A stretch of 64,000 nucleotides of DNA from Jaapia argillacea MUCL 33604 (lineage: Eukaryota; Basidiomycota; Agaricomycetes; Jaapiales; Jaapiaceae): the NCBI GenBank assembly GCA_000697665.1, contig KL197714.1:529799-593798 (forward strand). Direction: 5' to 3'. Below the pieces are notes generated by a model. That model did not search any database and was not told the origin of the DNA. It was given only the letters and a program-made list of their open reading frames with translations. Position 1 is the first letter of the stretch; each line of letters begins with the position of its first letter. A program made the position numbers and the translations under genes. Positions 48,127-61,300 of this stretch are shown piece after piece.

Positions 48127-50161
48127 ATGGCTTCAAACATACCTGTAAGCCTCTAATTTCCACCACTCAAATCCATGGAAAACTGATCATATTCGCAGAC
48201 TCGGCGGACAACGCGGACAACACGCGCTACTGCACTAAAAGACAACGAAAATGCAGATGCCCGTCCCTCTAAACTCATCTCTCGTGCGAAACCCCCTTCA
48301 TCATCTGCTGCGACCACTAGCGTTGCGACCCGGGCGACGGCTGCGTCAAAAGCCAAAGCGGCGGCCACTACGGCCGACGTTGGACCTCAAGGCAAGCGAA
48401 AACGAGCTGCGCTCGGCGACGTAACTAAACCTGGTAATGACGAGAATAAGACGGCTCTTGCCCGGAAAGCGAAGGAGAAGGGCAAGGAAAAAACGGAGGA
48501 ACCCGCTCCAAAAGCCAAGGCTGCTGCCACTTCATCGACTGCGACAACTGCAGGCGCGAGAGTGCCGTTGAGGACAGTGGGAGGTACTGCTACTGGCAAC
48601 CGGAGGGGGACGAAGAAGTCCACCACCATCGAGGAAACGCAGAAGCTTGAAGAAGTGAAGGAAGAAGTTGAGGTTGTTGAAGAAGATGCGATGATTGTGG
48701 ATCCTCCTACCGGTCCCGTCATTGGTCACCGTCGTAAGGTCTCCACTCGCACGACCAAGGTCGAAACAACCATCATCACCGGGCCTTCATCGCGCCCTGC
48801 TGATGTACCTGCGGCGACGCGGAAGCCCAATGTGCGAACGATTCCCGCTCATAAGCAGGACGACGACGACGACGACGAAGAGACTCACCGTGTTTACAAG
48901 AAGAGGCGCACATCATCTGAGCCCGCTGATGCTGATGCTTTCGAGGAATCCCATCTGAAGGCGCTCTCTGAGGACGCTTTTGACAAGCAGATAAAGGAAG
49001 CGGTTGAGGAACTCGAAGCTGACCCCGAAGCCAATGATTGGGATGATCTCGACGCAGAAGATGCCGATGATCCATTGATGGTCAGCGAGTATGTCGTGGA
49101 GATCTTCGAGTACTTGAAGAAAGTTGAGGTAAAATTTCTGACATCAGATATTCTTCCGTCTTGCTGACTTCAGATCCGTGCAGCAAACGACAATGCCTCA
49201 TCCCAACTATATGGAGAACCAGAAGGAGCTCGCTTGGAAAATGCGTGGCATTCTTATGGACTGGCTCATCCAAGTTCATTTCCGATTCCGTCTTCTCCCT
49301 GAAACCCTCTTCCTCTGCTGCAACATCATCGATCGCTTCCTTTCCGCCCGAGTTGTTTCCATCGCGAAACTGCAACTCGTCGGCGTCGCGTGCATGTTCA
49401 TCGCGTCGAAGACGGAGGAAATTGTCTCCCCGTCCGTCGTCAATTTCCTTCACTGTGCGGACTCTTCCTACTCGGAACAGGAGATCCTCCAGGCCGAGCG
49501 ATACATCTTGAAGACGCTGGATTGGAATTTGAGTTACCCCAACCCCATCCATTTCTTGAGGAGAGTGAGCAAAGCGGATGAGTATGATGTCCAGGCTAGG
49601 ACGATTGGGAAGTACTTCATCGAGATATCATGTCTTGAGTGGAGGTTGTTGCCTGCGCCACCCTCGCTCTTGGCTGCCGCATCGATCTGGCTTGCGAGGC
49701 TTGTACTGGGTCGGGAAGAATGGGTATGTGTCTCGATACGCCCATCACGTTGATCGCTGACCATAGTTGTTCCTGTTCCTGTTAGACGCCTAACCTTGCG
49801 CACTATTCCTCCTACCCTGAGAGCGCATTGGTTCCCACAGCAAACATTATGTTGAACTATGTCTTACGGCCCATGCGCCATCCTACGTTCTACAAGAAGT
49901 ATGCTTCGAAGAAGTACATGAAGGTTCGTTACCTGATTTCCTATCACATGTCTCTGCTGATAGGTCGTTGATGTTCTTTAGGCGAGCACATTCGTCCGAG
50001 CATGGGCGTTGGACAAGTGGCCCGAGGGTTCGCAAGTTTCGTTGAAGGATGAGCTACCAGGCTTAAGAGAGGAGATTAGTGTGGAGAGAGAGCGGATGGC
50101 TGCTGCGGGTTTTGTTGAGGGCGAAGAAGTCTACGAGGAAGAGGAGACGCACCATGCGTGA
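48127..50161 (+). CDS. G2/mitotic B-type cyclin
   Basis: A mitotic cyclin that activates Cdk1. A six-codon first exon (MASNIP) is spliced to a Lys/Ala-rich, disordered N-terminus. This contains a destruction box, RAALGDVTKPGN, for APC/C-driven proteolysis, and KRKR just before it. A second basic patch, KKRRTSSE, follows an acidic run. The cyclin box starts NYMENQKELAWKMRGILMDW and continues LIQVHFRFRLLPETLFLCCN, FIASKTEEIVSPSVVNFLHC and ILKTLDWNLSYPNPIHFLRR. A C-terminal cyclin fold follows (ARTIGKYFIEISCLEWRLL). The tail is acidic (EGEEVYEEEETHHA). Agaricomycetes typically have few B cyclins, so this is probably a core cell-cycle gene (inference). The length and D-box position fit the family. 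Confidence 0.93.
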
Positions 50162-50868
50162 AGATAGTTTGGAGTGTCTCAGCAATTGACGAACGACGGA
50201 CGGAACGAAGCACAAGCACAATTCACAGATTCACATCATTTCCCAGCATTGCAATTTTCACTATTTATTCCCTCCATTCTATTCAATCACACCACCTTCC
50301 CGTCGTCATCGTTCTTCACTGCTGTGTTTTTGTTCGCGTTCGGTTCGGCTTTGGCTTGGACATCCACAACAACGTTGGAGGAGTAGATGTCGACGACTCG
50401 ACCTATGCATGGACTACTATTGTTTTAATACCCGCCCACACCACCGTTCATGCGATCATTCGCTGTATTCTTTGCATTGGCCATTCAATTCATGTCGTTA
50501 CGCTATCGCCCCGTCGCCCAGTGGGAAGGATCTCTCCGTTGTCCCACCATCATCCAGCGATTCTTCATCCAGTCCTCGCTTTGATGCAACTGCACCATCA
50601 CACCATAGACATAGTTAACGTTTGACTTTTCTCCTCATGAACCTGCGGCTTTGTGTCTCTATCCCCCCTCTCGGAATTCATGTCTTGAACAGTGGATCCA
50701 GTAGTACCTACCCAATGTTTTACAATGTTAAATAGCAATCAATCAACCAATTGAAATCATACTTCCGGCCTGGTCAACACCGGACTTGCTGCAGGTATCT
50801 ACAGCATGAACACGGCACCAACGCTACTTAGAAAGCTCGAAGATTGCAAAAAGAGTGAAAAATTAAGT
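50162..50868. other. Intergenic, cyclin 3' UTR, no gene seen
   Basis: The plus strand just after the cyclin stop has an open frame rich in His, Ile and Val from C/T-rich sequence, without a motif. This is most likely 3' UTR. No other gene or repeat is apparent before the tRNA. Confidence 0.5.
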
Positions 50869-50940
50869 CTCTCTGGCGGGGAGTCGAACCCCGCTCTCCC
50901 GCGTGACAGGCGGGTGTACTATCCGATATACTACCAGAGA
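50869..50940 (-). tRNA. tRNA-Asp (GTC)
   Basis: The minus strand folds as a full 72-nt cloverleaf with acceptor stem TCTCTGG/CCAGAGA, anticodon stem CCCGC/GCGGG and loop CTGTCAC, so the anticodon is GTC. The T loop reads TTCGACT. There is no intron and the discriminator base is G. A T-rich run, the RNA polymerase III stop, lies beyond the 3' end. Confidence 0.95.
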
Positions 50941-51080
50941 CCTATTATGCAGGTCTCGATGTTACATCATTGAATAGACCCGGGGCGAAGTCATTTGCCT
51001 TTTGGGCTCCGAACTTTCGTTCCCGTTCAACCATCTCTGGCTCGAACTTGGTGATATCAGGGAGTTGTCGCGCTCAGTAC

Positions 51081-54000
51081 ATGCGTTTCCCTCAGCCATA
51101 TCGTGCACTTGCTCGCTGTCTACAGATATGGACGCGAAACCCTGATCTTTCCTGCCAGAAATTCTCTACATGCACACCGGTGTTGTCCCGCTCTCCGACG
51201 AACCATACCAAGTCCTACTCAGACACCCTTCTACTCCCAAAGACTGAGCTTCCGTTGCGGAATGACCCAGCCAAATGCGAGGCTCCTTTCAGGAAGAAAT
51301 CAGGCGAGGATCTTTATAGGTGGCAGGTCCGTTGGCATCTCTAGTTTGAGGTATCTTTGGGAGAATGTCTAATGAACGCGTCAATGTGAAGTAGTGGCAA
51401 AATGCAGGGGGGCCTTTATTTGTTCTGCATGATGGACCGCCGTACGCCAATGGTAACCTCCACATGGGTATGTTCTCCTTATTTCTTGCGGGTGTGCTTG
51501 GTCGCCATATGGGGAGATGTTGTTGGGACATTCTTCAACTATTTCCTTTCCTCTGCTCACCACTCCGCAGGACACGCCATGAACAAAATCATCAAGGATA
51601 TTATCAACCGCTTTCATGTCATTTGGGGGCGGAAAGTCCAGTGGGTATCACGATTTCAACATCATCTTCGGAGTCTGACACATACATTAGCTACCTTCCT
51701 GGGTGGGATTGTCATGGTCTTCCTATCGAAAACAAGGTCCTTCAAAAACTTGGAGTCAGTCTTGTCTTCTATTACCTCTGCATCGGCTTACTTTGGAATC
51801 AAGAAAGATCAACTATCGTTATCCCCGAAAGCCATTAGGGTGGCTGCCAAAGAATATGCGGAACAAGAGGTAGCACGGCAGAAGGAGGAGTTCTCTCAAT
51901 TTGGTATCATGGCAGACTGGAGCAAGGAAACTACTTATCGGACGATGGGTAAGCAATATCTGCACCAGACCGACCTCTTGTCTGACCTTTCTGCTTCCCG
52001 CAGATCACGACTATGAAATGAGACAATTGCATGTCTTCAAAAAGATGGTCGAAGCCGGTACGTTTATAACACTACCTCATCTTCGCCTCGCGCTGAAAGT
52101 GGTGAAGGCTTGATCTACAGGAACTATCGTCCCGTCCACTACTCACCTTCCTCTCGGTCTGCTCTGGCGGAAGCGGAGTTGACGTACAAAGATGATCATT
52201 TGTCTCACTCCGTGTATGTATCATTCACCGTCGATATCAAGTCCGAGGGCATGAGCAACATACTTCGTGAACTTTTTGATGGTCACACGCAAATTCATCT
52301 ACTGGTCTGGACTACAACACCATGGACACTAACGGCTAACATGGTGAGCACCGACTAACGCTGCCTCCATCGAACGCACTCTGACACGGATGCCTTGTCG
52401 TAGGGCATCGCTGTTCATTCTGAACTGGACTACTCAGTCTTGCGTCAGAAGAAACATGGGAATTTGTTGATCGTTGGTGCCGACCGTGTCTTGGATCTTC
52501 AAGAAATAATCGGGGAATACGAAGAAGTGGCAAAGGTTTCAGGTATCTCCGTCCCCGCAAGTTCTCCTCTGGTCATGAACTCACGAGGCCCTTCGATTCG
52601 TTTTTGTATAGGTTCTGAGTTAGTTGGAACAACCTACCTACCCCTTTTCTCTCGACATGCCGACGCACCTTCTACGTCTTCGCTGCCGATTGTGCCTTCT
52701 GCTCACGTCACGTCAGACTCTGGAACGGGGCTGGTACATTGTGCACCTGCTCACGGCGCCGAGGATTACACTCTATTCCGTTCGCTAGGGCTGATTCCCA
52801 ACGTCCCTCAAGGAGATAATGATACCATTCTTTGCCATGTTAATCAAGAGGGGAAGTTCACGAGCAAAGTCGCTGATGTTATCGGCGAGTCCACGGCGCA
52901 CCATCTGATCGGCAAGGAGGTCCTTGGGGAGGGTGCGAAGGCAATGTCAACGCTGCTAAGCGATATGGGAGTTTTGGCCAAGATTCAGAAGATCAAACAC
53001 CGCTATCCTTATGATTGGAAAACAGACAAGCCGATCATTATGTTGTGAGTGTCATCGTTCCTTGCTTTAAGAAAACGCCAACATGTCTTGTTTAGAGCTA
53101 CTTCACAGTGGTTTGCTGATTTGACTTCCATCAAAGAGAGTGCCGTAGCCTCTCTTGAAGAAGTGGTTTTCTTCCCTCTGCACTGTAAGTCTTTCCCCGG
53201 GAGGCATACTTCGCGGCTAATCTCTCCTTCAGCACGAAACCGTCTTGATGCCTTCGTTCGCTCACGCTCAGAATGGTGCATTTCTCGTCAACGCGTTTGG
53301 GGCGTTCCCATTCCAGCCCTCTACCACGTCCCAACCGATGCAGCAATTCTAGACTCTCAAAGCGTCGACCATATCCTCACCATCCTCCAGGAGAAAGGCG
53401 TCGATTATTGGTGGGACGGTCCCGTCGAGGAGTTCGTTCCTCCTCATCTTCGCAAGGAAGGAGAGAACTTGAGCGAAGTCTACCGCAAGGGCACGGACAC
53501 CATGGATGTTTGGTTTGACAGCGGAACCTCATGGACTATGTTGCAAGAAAGCCTTCCGAAGGATGCGAATCGACAATTTTACGCTGATGTTTGCGTCGAG
53601 GGCTCTGACCAGCATCGGGGTTGGTTCCAAAGTCAATTGTTGACTGCTATCGGCACTGCTGAACAAGGATCGACCCCATCCAGTCCTTACGGAACTCTTA
53701 TCACACATGGCATGGTACTTGATCCTGTTGGGAAGAAGATGAGCAAGTCACTCGGTAACATCGTTAGCCCGATGACTATCCTTCATGGTGGCAAGGTACC
53801 TGTCTTTCGCCACCGATGTTGACTATGATCTGACCTTGCCGCCTATCAGGACAAGAAAAAGGAACCTGCCTATGGCGCAGACATCCTCCGGTTATGGGTT
53901 GCCACGGTCGAATACTGGCGAGACGCTGCGATTGGGAGTCTCATTCTGGTTCAATGCTCGGAGTCGATGCGAAAGATCAGGAATTCCGCGCGCTTCATGT

Positions 54001-55198
54001 TGGGTAATTTGAACGATGGTAAAGATCTTGTGAATCTTCAAAGGGTCTCAAGGAGCGAGATGAGCTTGGTCAGTCACATATTTTCGTACCCGCTACTATG
54101 CTAAATCCGAGATTCAGCTTGACAAGTACGTTATGCATGAGTTGCAAAAAGTGGAGAGTGTCGCGCTTGAGGCGTATTCTTCGTACAACTTCCCCAAAGG
54201 TAGGAATCAAACTTATGTTTGGACTTGGCTGATACCGGCTTAAACAGTTGTCAACGCCTTGAGCAACTTCGTAAACATCACCCTGTCGTTGTACTTCGGT
54301 GCGATCAAGGATTGCCTCTATACAAGTGGGAAAGAAAGCGTAGAAAGACGGGCTGTCCAAACAGTGTTGGAGCAGGTTCGTAAGCTTGTGCGATCACACT
54401 CACAATCAGCTAATCGAGGATGTAGACGATCAATACCATGACCTCGATTATTGCGCCAATTTTACCTCACCTCGCGGAAGAGATTTATCACATCCTACAA
54501 CAGCATGAAGACAAAGCCGAAGGCGCTTCCGTTTTCACGAAGAAATGGTCACCTTTGGTATGCCCTGCCCTTCTTGACCGACCCCTGATACTTTCTGACG
54601 GGAGATTTCTAGCCAGCGGAGTGGGAAGATGCTCTGGTCGAGAAAGACATGAATGAGTTACTACGGGTTCGAGCCGTGGTTTTGTCCTTATTGGAGAATG
54701 CTCGCGAACAAAAGTACGAGATTTTCCTCCGCCTCGATGCCTAGTCTCTAACAAGCCGTGGCCATGACCAGACTAATTGGAAGCTCTCTGGAAGCAGAGG
54801 TTGAATTCGTCGTTCCCAACGAAGGCGATTCTCCGACGCTGGAGTTGTTGCGTCGCGAAGGTTGGTCTGCCTCCCGGTGACTGTCACTCATGCTCTGACA
54901 CGCTGTCCAGGCGACTTTTTGGAAACGTTATTCATCGTGTCTGCTGTGTCATTAACGGACGAAGGGTCCTTGGGCACGTCGTCACCAAAATGGCTTTTCA
55001 CAGACTCTATTTCTCTGCCCGGTGAGTAAATTTCACGCCAAGTGGAATGCAGACCTGACAAGTAACATAGGATGTGAAGAAGAGTTGGGAGTGCGTGTTC
55101 TTTCTCCCAAGCTCAGCAAGTGTCCCAGGTGCTGGACATTCACGCGACATGAGGATGAAACCTTGTGCAAGAGATGCTCGTTAGTTGTGGAGAACTAG
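51081..55198 (+). CDS. ISM1: Mitochondrial isoleucyl-tRNA synthetase
   Basis: A class I synthetase that charges mitochondrial tRNA-Ile. The N-terminus [19 protein letters not shown] is basic and lacks acids, as expected of a mitochondrial presequence. Visible parts in order are [20 protein letters not shown] (HIGH variant HMGH), [13 protein letters not shown], the editing domain with [11 protein letters not shown] and [48 protein letters not shown], the second signature [12 protein letters not shown], and the C-terminal zinc-type [19 protein letters not shown]. This order, with the C-terminal cysteines, matches the bacterial/mitochondrial IleRS type. About fifteen introns interrupt it. An upstream in-frame ATG at 50970 exists, but 51081 fits the presequence better. 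The tRNA-Asp gene lies just upstream on the other strand. Confidence 0.93.
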
Positions 55199-55425
55199 AC
55201 TAGACCCAACTCCTGCTTCTCCGTAATACACATAAATCCTAGCGTACTCATGATGGCCACCGGCCATAATCAATGCGGCCACCACTTGTCTGTAGTCGGG
55301 TTCGTCGTATTTGTCGGTGCCAGAAGAAATTTTGATGAAGGTTGGCACAGACGCGCCTAACTCAAGTCGTGTGCCCATTCTTTGATTCGTCTTGACGTTC
55401 TCCACTGGTTTCTTTTCCAAGGCGT

Positions 55426-58166
55426 ATGCTTGCAGGACCCCGCACCGTATGGCGATTGACTCGATCTGTTAGAAGGCTGCAGCCAAATCTGATAACGGCG
55501 AGTCGCGTCGAGTCAGGTTTCAAAACTGCTAAAATACCCCCTTTGCCCTATCGTTGTCTTCATTCAACCAGCAAGATGTCGACATCAGCATCCTTGGATT
55601 CTGTATCGCAATCCTTCTCCCTGCTTTCAATCAAACCCTCAGCGAGTCTCTCCCATGGGCCAACTGATTCCCCGGATAACTGGAGGGAGACTTTGAAGGC
55701 TATCCCTGCCGCTCCCAGTTCGTTCGAACTGATCAAGACTCTTGTATTCAAACCCAAAACTGCCAAGAATGCTACCCCGGTTCCCTTGGTTGTTATTGCA
55801 CGAGAAGCGACGGAGACGAGCTCTGGTGCCCTGGGCAAGAAGTTAAATCTGAAGGAACTGCGATTAGCTCCAGAGGATCTCTTGAAGGAGTTCTTCAACC
55901 TTGATAAGAATTCTAGTGCGTCCCCTTCACTACTGTGTTGGATTTGGCTTACTAGGGAGCAGTCTCCCCCCTCTCGTTGGATGAGAATACGTTCCCTCGG
56001 GTCGTCACCGTTGTGGATTCTTCGATCGCATCTTCATCTTCCCTGTTTGCCCTGCACGCTCAATCTTCTTCGTCGACAATATTCCTGTCCGGGAAGGAGA
56101 TCGTCTCTTATCTCCAGCATCTCGTCAAGGAGGACGTCAAAGTTATTGAAGTCGACTTCGAGGCTTTGAAGGCGGAATCGGGAGCTCCTGCTGCCGCCCC
56201 AACTACCCACGCAAAACCCTCCCAGGAGAAGAAAAAGAAGGAAGACGCGAAAATCGAGGGTGCTATCGAGATCGCAATCGGTGTTAAGAAGGAAGTTGAC
56301 TTTTCTGCCTGGTATACGAATGTGAGTTTGTCACCCCGCCCGAAAGTCCTCCCATAACCATTCTTTTCGCAGGTATTACTCAAAGCGGACATGTTGGACT
56401 ACTACAGCGTCAGCGGTTGCTATATCCTGAAGCCTTGGTCTTATAGTATCTGGGAGCTTATCCAAGGCATGCGACTATTATTCGTGTCATAATGGACTCA
56501 TCCTGACTTTATCCTAGAGTGGTTCAATTCAAAGATCAAGGAAATGGGTGTCCAAAACGCCTACTTCCCGATGTTTGTTTCGCAGAAAGTGCTGGAAAGA
56601 GAGAAGGATCATATTGAGGGTTTCTCTCCTGAAGTCGCCTGGGTCACTCGGGCGTAAGTCACGAAACATGGTCGGCTCATCATATCTAACTTGCTTACAG
56701 AGGTCAATCCGATCTGGAAGAACCCATCGCTATTCGTCCGACTTCAGAAACTGCTATGTATCCTTGTAAGTGCGATCAGCTGGAGCGAGTCATGAATCCA
56801 GCTGATTTGTTTCCAGATTATGCCAAGTGGATTAAGAGTCATCGTGACTTGCCTCTGAAACTCAACCAATGGAACAGTGTCGTCCGATGGGAATTCAAGA
56901 GTCCTCGTAGGTTATCCATTCGCTTGACTAAATTGACTGTTCTCAACATTCCCCAGAACCTTTCCTTCGAACCCGCGAGTTCCTGTGGCAAGAAGGCCAC
57001 ACCGCCCATCTCACAAAACCTGAAGCCGACAAGGAAGTTCTCGAAATCCTCGACCTCTACCGACGAGTATATGAAGAGCTCCTAGCCGTTCCCGTCATTC
57101 CCGGAGTCAAGTCAGAGAAAGAGAAGTTCGCCGGTGGCTTGTATACCACCACCGTCGAAGGATTTATCCCCACCTCCGGACGTGGTATCCAAGCTGGAAC
57201 TTCTCATTGTCTTGGACAGAATTTCTCCAGGCCGGAGATGTTCAACATCGTCGTCGAGGACCCGAATGATCCAACGGGCACCGGCAAGACATACGTCTGG
57301 CAGAACTCTTGGGGCCTTTCCACGAGAACGATTGGTGTAATGGTGATGGTTCATGGAGACAACCAAGGTTTGGTGCTCCCTCCCAGAGTGGCGAGTATCC
57401 AAGTTGCCATCGTTCCTTGCGGTATCACCGCGAAGTTGACCGACGAGGAGAAGAAGAAGGTCAATGATGCTTGCTTGGAGCTGGAGGTCACCTTGAAGAA
57501 GGCTAGCATTCGGGCCAAAGCTGATATGAGGGAAGGATACACTCCCGGATACAAGTTCAACGATTGGGAGCAGAAGGTGCGCTTGTGCTGATCTACTCAA
57601 CCCTCTCCGCGATCTTATTGCTTGATCTTTTTGATTTCGTAGGGTGTCCCTCTTCGCCTGGAGCTTGGTCCCATTGACCTCGGCAAAAAACAAACTATCT
57701 CCGTCCGTCGTGACACAGGAGTCAAAGCTCCCATCGCCCTCACAGACATTGGAACCTCAGTTCAGAAACTGCTTGACACCGTCCAGAGCGATATGTTCTC
57801 CAAGGCGAAGGCAATTTACGACTCGCGCCTGAAGGAGGTCACCAAGTGGGAGGATGTTGTGCCTACGCTGGACAGCAAGTGTGTTGTCGTGATGCCGTGG
57901 TGCGAGCAAGATAAGTGCGAGGATGACATCAAGGAGCGCAGTGCTCGAGGGTCCGTTTTTCGAATCTCTCCTAAAATCCATGATTTATTGACATATGTGC
58001 TTGTAGATCTGAGCAAACAGACGAACGAGCGCCGTCGGCTGGAGCCAAATCGCTGGCCATTCCCTTCGACCAAGCACGCTGGACTCCCATCGAACCCGGA
58101 AAGACAAAATGCCCGGCGTGTGGTACAGACGCTAAGAGATGGACCATGTTCGGGCGGTCTTACTAG
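55426..58166 (+). CDS. Prolyl-tRNA synthetase, eukaryotic/cytosolic type
   Basis: A class II synthetase that charges tRNA-Pro. An N-terminal YbaK/ProX-like editing-type domain (about residues 75-240 from the first Met) precedes the catalytic core: [112 protein letters not shown] and [19 protein letters not shown]. The C-terminal zinc-type segment has [19 protein letters not shown]. The last intron uses a GTCCGT donor, giving [12 protein letters not shown]. Two in-frame starts are possible: 55576 ([10 protein letters not shown]) for the cytosolic form, and 55426, which adds 50 residues resembling a mitochondrial presequence. The coordinates given use the longer form. Confidence 0.92.
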
Positions 58167-58361
58167 AGTACTATTCCCCGGTCTAGATGGTGGGGCATAG
58201 GTGTCGCCGCCCGACTTGTCCTTCTTGGGAGGTGATCAGCATGTCAAGGGGCGCTCACATTGCGTCGGGGGTTTTCGTCAGGGTAGTGTAGCAGAGCCAA
58301 AGCGTACGACGACAGATTAAATCTAATTGCATTGCGTATCGACATGTCCACGACATCAGAA

Positions 58362-61300
58362 TCAGATCTCCATCTTGTCCTCCTTCTCCCAACCAGGATT
58401 CTTTCGTAGGATGACGAAGCCCTCCAAAACATGCGCGTAGGGAATGAACTCTTCCGTCGCAAGCTCTGCCCTCTCCGTCGTTCCCAGGCGAACTGGTGTC
58501 GTATGTGTCTGGAAGCCGGATATCGTCCGAGGCTTGCCGGCTTGTCCGACCACGTCGACGGCCTAAATGGAGAAGCATTGGTTAGCATCGAAGAGGAAGA
58601 TGCCACGTCGAACTGGATGCTTACCTGACCAACACGAACAGTAACTGGCGCAGGGTTCAGTTCCTCGTCCAGCGTGATCAGGAATCGTGGTGTCATGGCA
58701 GTAACCAGGAAATACAACATCCAGTGGTACTTGTCCAGTATGACTTCGAGACATCGGTCAGCGTCAACAAATAACGAAACGAACCAGGGTACTCACAAGC
58801 TGACGCATCCGTGAACGCAGTCAACGTTGCTAGTAAGCCAGCGACAGCCGTCCGACTCATGATATTTCGATCCGAGAAGAAGGGATTGATCCCAATCGTA
58901 CCCTTGCCCATGTGCACCAGTCCTTGTGCGATTCTGACGGTGAACAAACAATCAGGTTCCTTCTGGTAGTAACCTGCCAACTGTCGCAATAATTGAGCGA
59001 GCTTGGCATTGTTCGTTCCGGCTCCAACCAGACCCATAGCGAAGATAGCGTTGAGGGCGACTTGGAGATCGTTGTCGTGAGAATACTTGGAGAGGGTGTC
59101 GAGGATGTTGAGTTGGGGATTTGAAGCGCTGATGAGCCCAAGGGCAAGGGGAACGGTCTTGCGGATCATTGGGTCACCATATTGCATCTGAAGTAAAGTA
59201 ACAGTGTCTAAATGAGTTGGGGTGGGCGAGCAAGACCGAAGGGAAAACTCACAAGATGATTGAAGACTCTCAGTGACATCTCAGCACCGACGTCCTCGCC
59301 CATAGCAACGAGCGCAATGCCGATTACAGCAAAGGCTTGGAAAGTATCATCCGCCTTCGGTTTCTCCTCCTTCTCCTTCTCATCATCCTTTTTCTCGTCC
59401 TTGCTTTCCTGCTTCTCCTTCTCCTTTCCTTTCGCCGAAACATGTTCATCGCACCGATGCAACATCTCCTGCACCTTCAGCACGTTCCCGGTCCCGGCAA
59501 AAGAGCAAACATCGACGAGGATCTGGGCTTGTTTTGAGATTGGATGCGGGATGGCTTTTAACGTCTCAATGGTAGCATCAGATTGGTCTTGTAGGCCTGT
59601 TCATCAAAGTCACATCAGCTTCCAATAACCACTCATCCGCAAATGTGAAAGCAAAACGCACCGACGTACAAAAGCGCCAACCCGAGCGCCATAAACCTCC
59701 CCCACTTCTCCTCAAGCACCTTATCCTCCCTCTCCATTAGCGTTTGCAAGATTGTACCCGCGACCTCTCCATTTCCACTCCCAACAAAGATAAACCCAAG
59801 AGCCAACGCAGCCATACTCGCAATCTCCATCGAAACTGTATCATCACCTACATGAGGTAACAAGAGTGCGAGTAGGTCTTCACGATGAGAACCTGCGTAG
59901 GCGAGTCCGAGGCCGATTATGGCGGATGTTTTGAGAGGTACGGATTTGTTGTCAACGTAGTCACCGAGGAGAGCGATTGCAGCGTCTGCTTCCGTGCGTA
60001 CGCCGGTATTTAAAATACCGGTTGCAAGTAATGCTCCAGCCTTCAATCGAGATCGGTCAGCCCCTTCCACGACGTGATGCATCCCATAAGGACGTACCTT
60101 GATATATTCCTCTGAAGAATACGTATACTTGTCCACGTGACTCAAACCAACATCGGTATCCCACAATAGACTCAAACCAAGACTGGCAGCAGCACTCATC
60201 ATTCCATGATCCTTGTTCTTATAAATCCAGCTGCTTCCCTCTTCAGCTTCCACCATCAACTTGTCGTTACCGAAACCGGCATTGACGAAAGCATTGACGA
60301 AGGTGCCAGCCAAATTAGCACGGGCCGAGTCGATGGATGCCGTTGATCCTGATTTCGTGAACAATACGAAGAGGGTGAGTTAGTGGATAGGAGGAGGATG
60401 AGATGGGGAGGACGCTTACGAGTGGTCTCGAGATGGGATTTGTAGATATCCTCCAGGCTCTTTGGTTCCAGAACTCCAACTTCCTTTCCAAAGTCCTTGA
60501 AATGGCTGCTCAGACGAGTATTGCTGAGACAATCAATAAGGTCTTCAGGTAACTCGTCTGTCAGGGATGCGTCTGCGTCTGCATCTTCATCCTCTGACGG
60601 GGTTTGTAACCACTCGAACGGGATTTGTGCTCGAGCGAGGAGGAATGCTAGCTGGCGTTTCATTGCTCTATGGGGGGTATACACATAAACGGTGAGCGAT
60701 GTGAGGAATAAAGGTGGTTCGGTGGGAACTCACGGGTTACCAGGAGCATTGAAGTCTTCGCGAACTAGTGCTGGGTCACCAAGACGGATAGCCAGTGAGA
60801 TAGCTTCGGGGAATTTCTGGTGTTGGACGTAAATTTGGTGTACCGTGCGTAGGAACGCGAGGTCGTCTGGTGGGGGGAGGAAGTTGACACATCTACGTGA
60901 GACAGTGAGAACAAGTATTCAGTTCCACTACAAGGTTACGGACTGAAGGGTGTGAGAGAAGGGTGTGGGATACGGACCTGATCATGTATTGACAAACCCG
61001 ATCATAAGTATTATCATCCACAATCTGCACAATCCTATCCACGATCTCCAACTCCTCCAACAAATCCACTGCATCAGGCTCGGCATTGTGATGCAATAAG
61101 AACGTCGCGCATTCCATCCCTAATGCATGCAAGTCATCCTCGGTACCTCCAATAGTAGCCTTCTTCTCTTCTGCTGTCTTCTCCTTGTCAGCTTCTTCCT
61201 CCGTTTGCTCTTGACGGAGAGTGAACTCTTCCCCGAGTTCTGCTGCGAGATGACGAACATATTCGTGACCCCAGGAGCCGGGGTCTGAGAGGGGGGAAGT

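Noticed and set aside
48153-48722. Minus-strand Ala/Val/Ser-rich ORFs opposite the cyclin
   Set aside because: They are shadows of the Lys/Ala/Thr-rich cyclin N-terminus.
50158-50625. A 155-codon plus-strand ORF after the cyclin stop
   Set aside because: It overlaps the cyclin stop and has composition typical of C/T-rich untranslated sequence (His, Ile, Val, Ser).
55181-55420. An 80-codon minus-strand ORF filling the gap between IleRS and ProRS
   Set aside because: It has no recognised motif, overlaps the last codons of IleRS, and one open frame over 240 bases can occur by chance. It might be revisited if antisense transcripts are seen.
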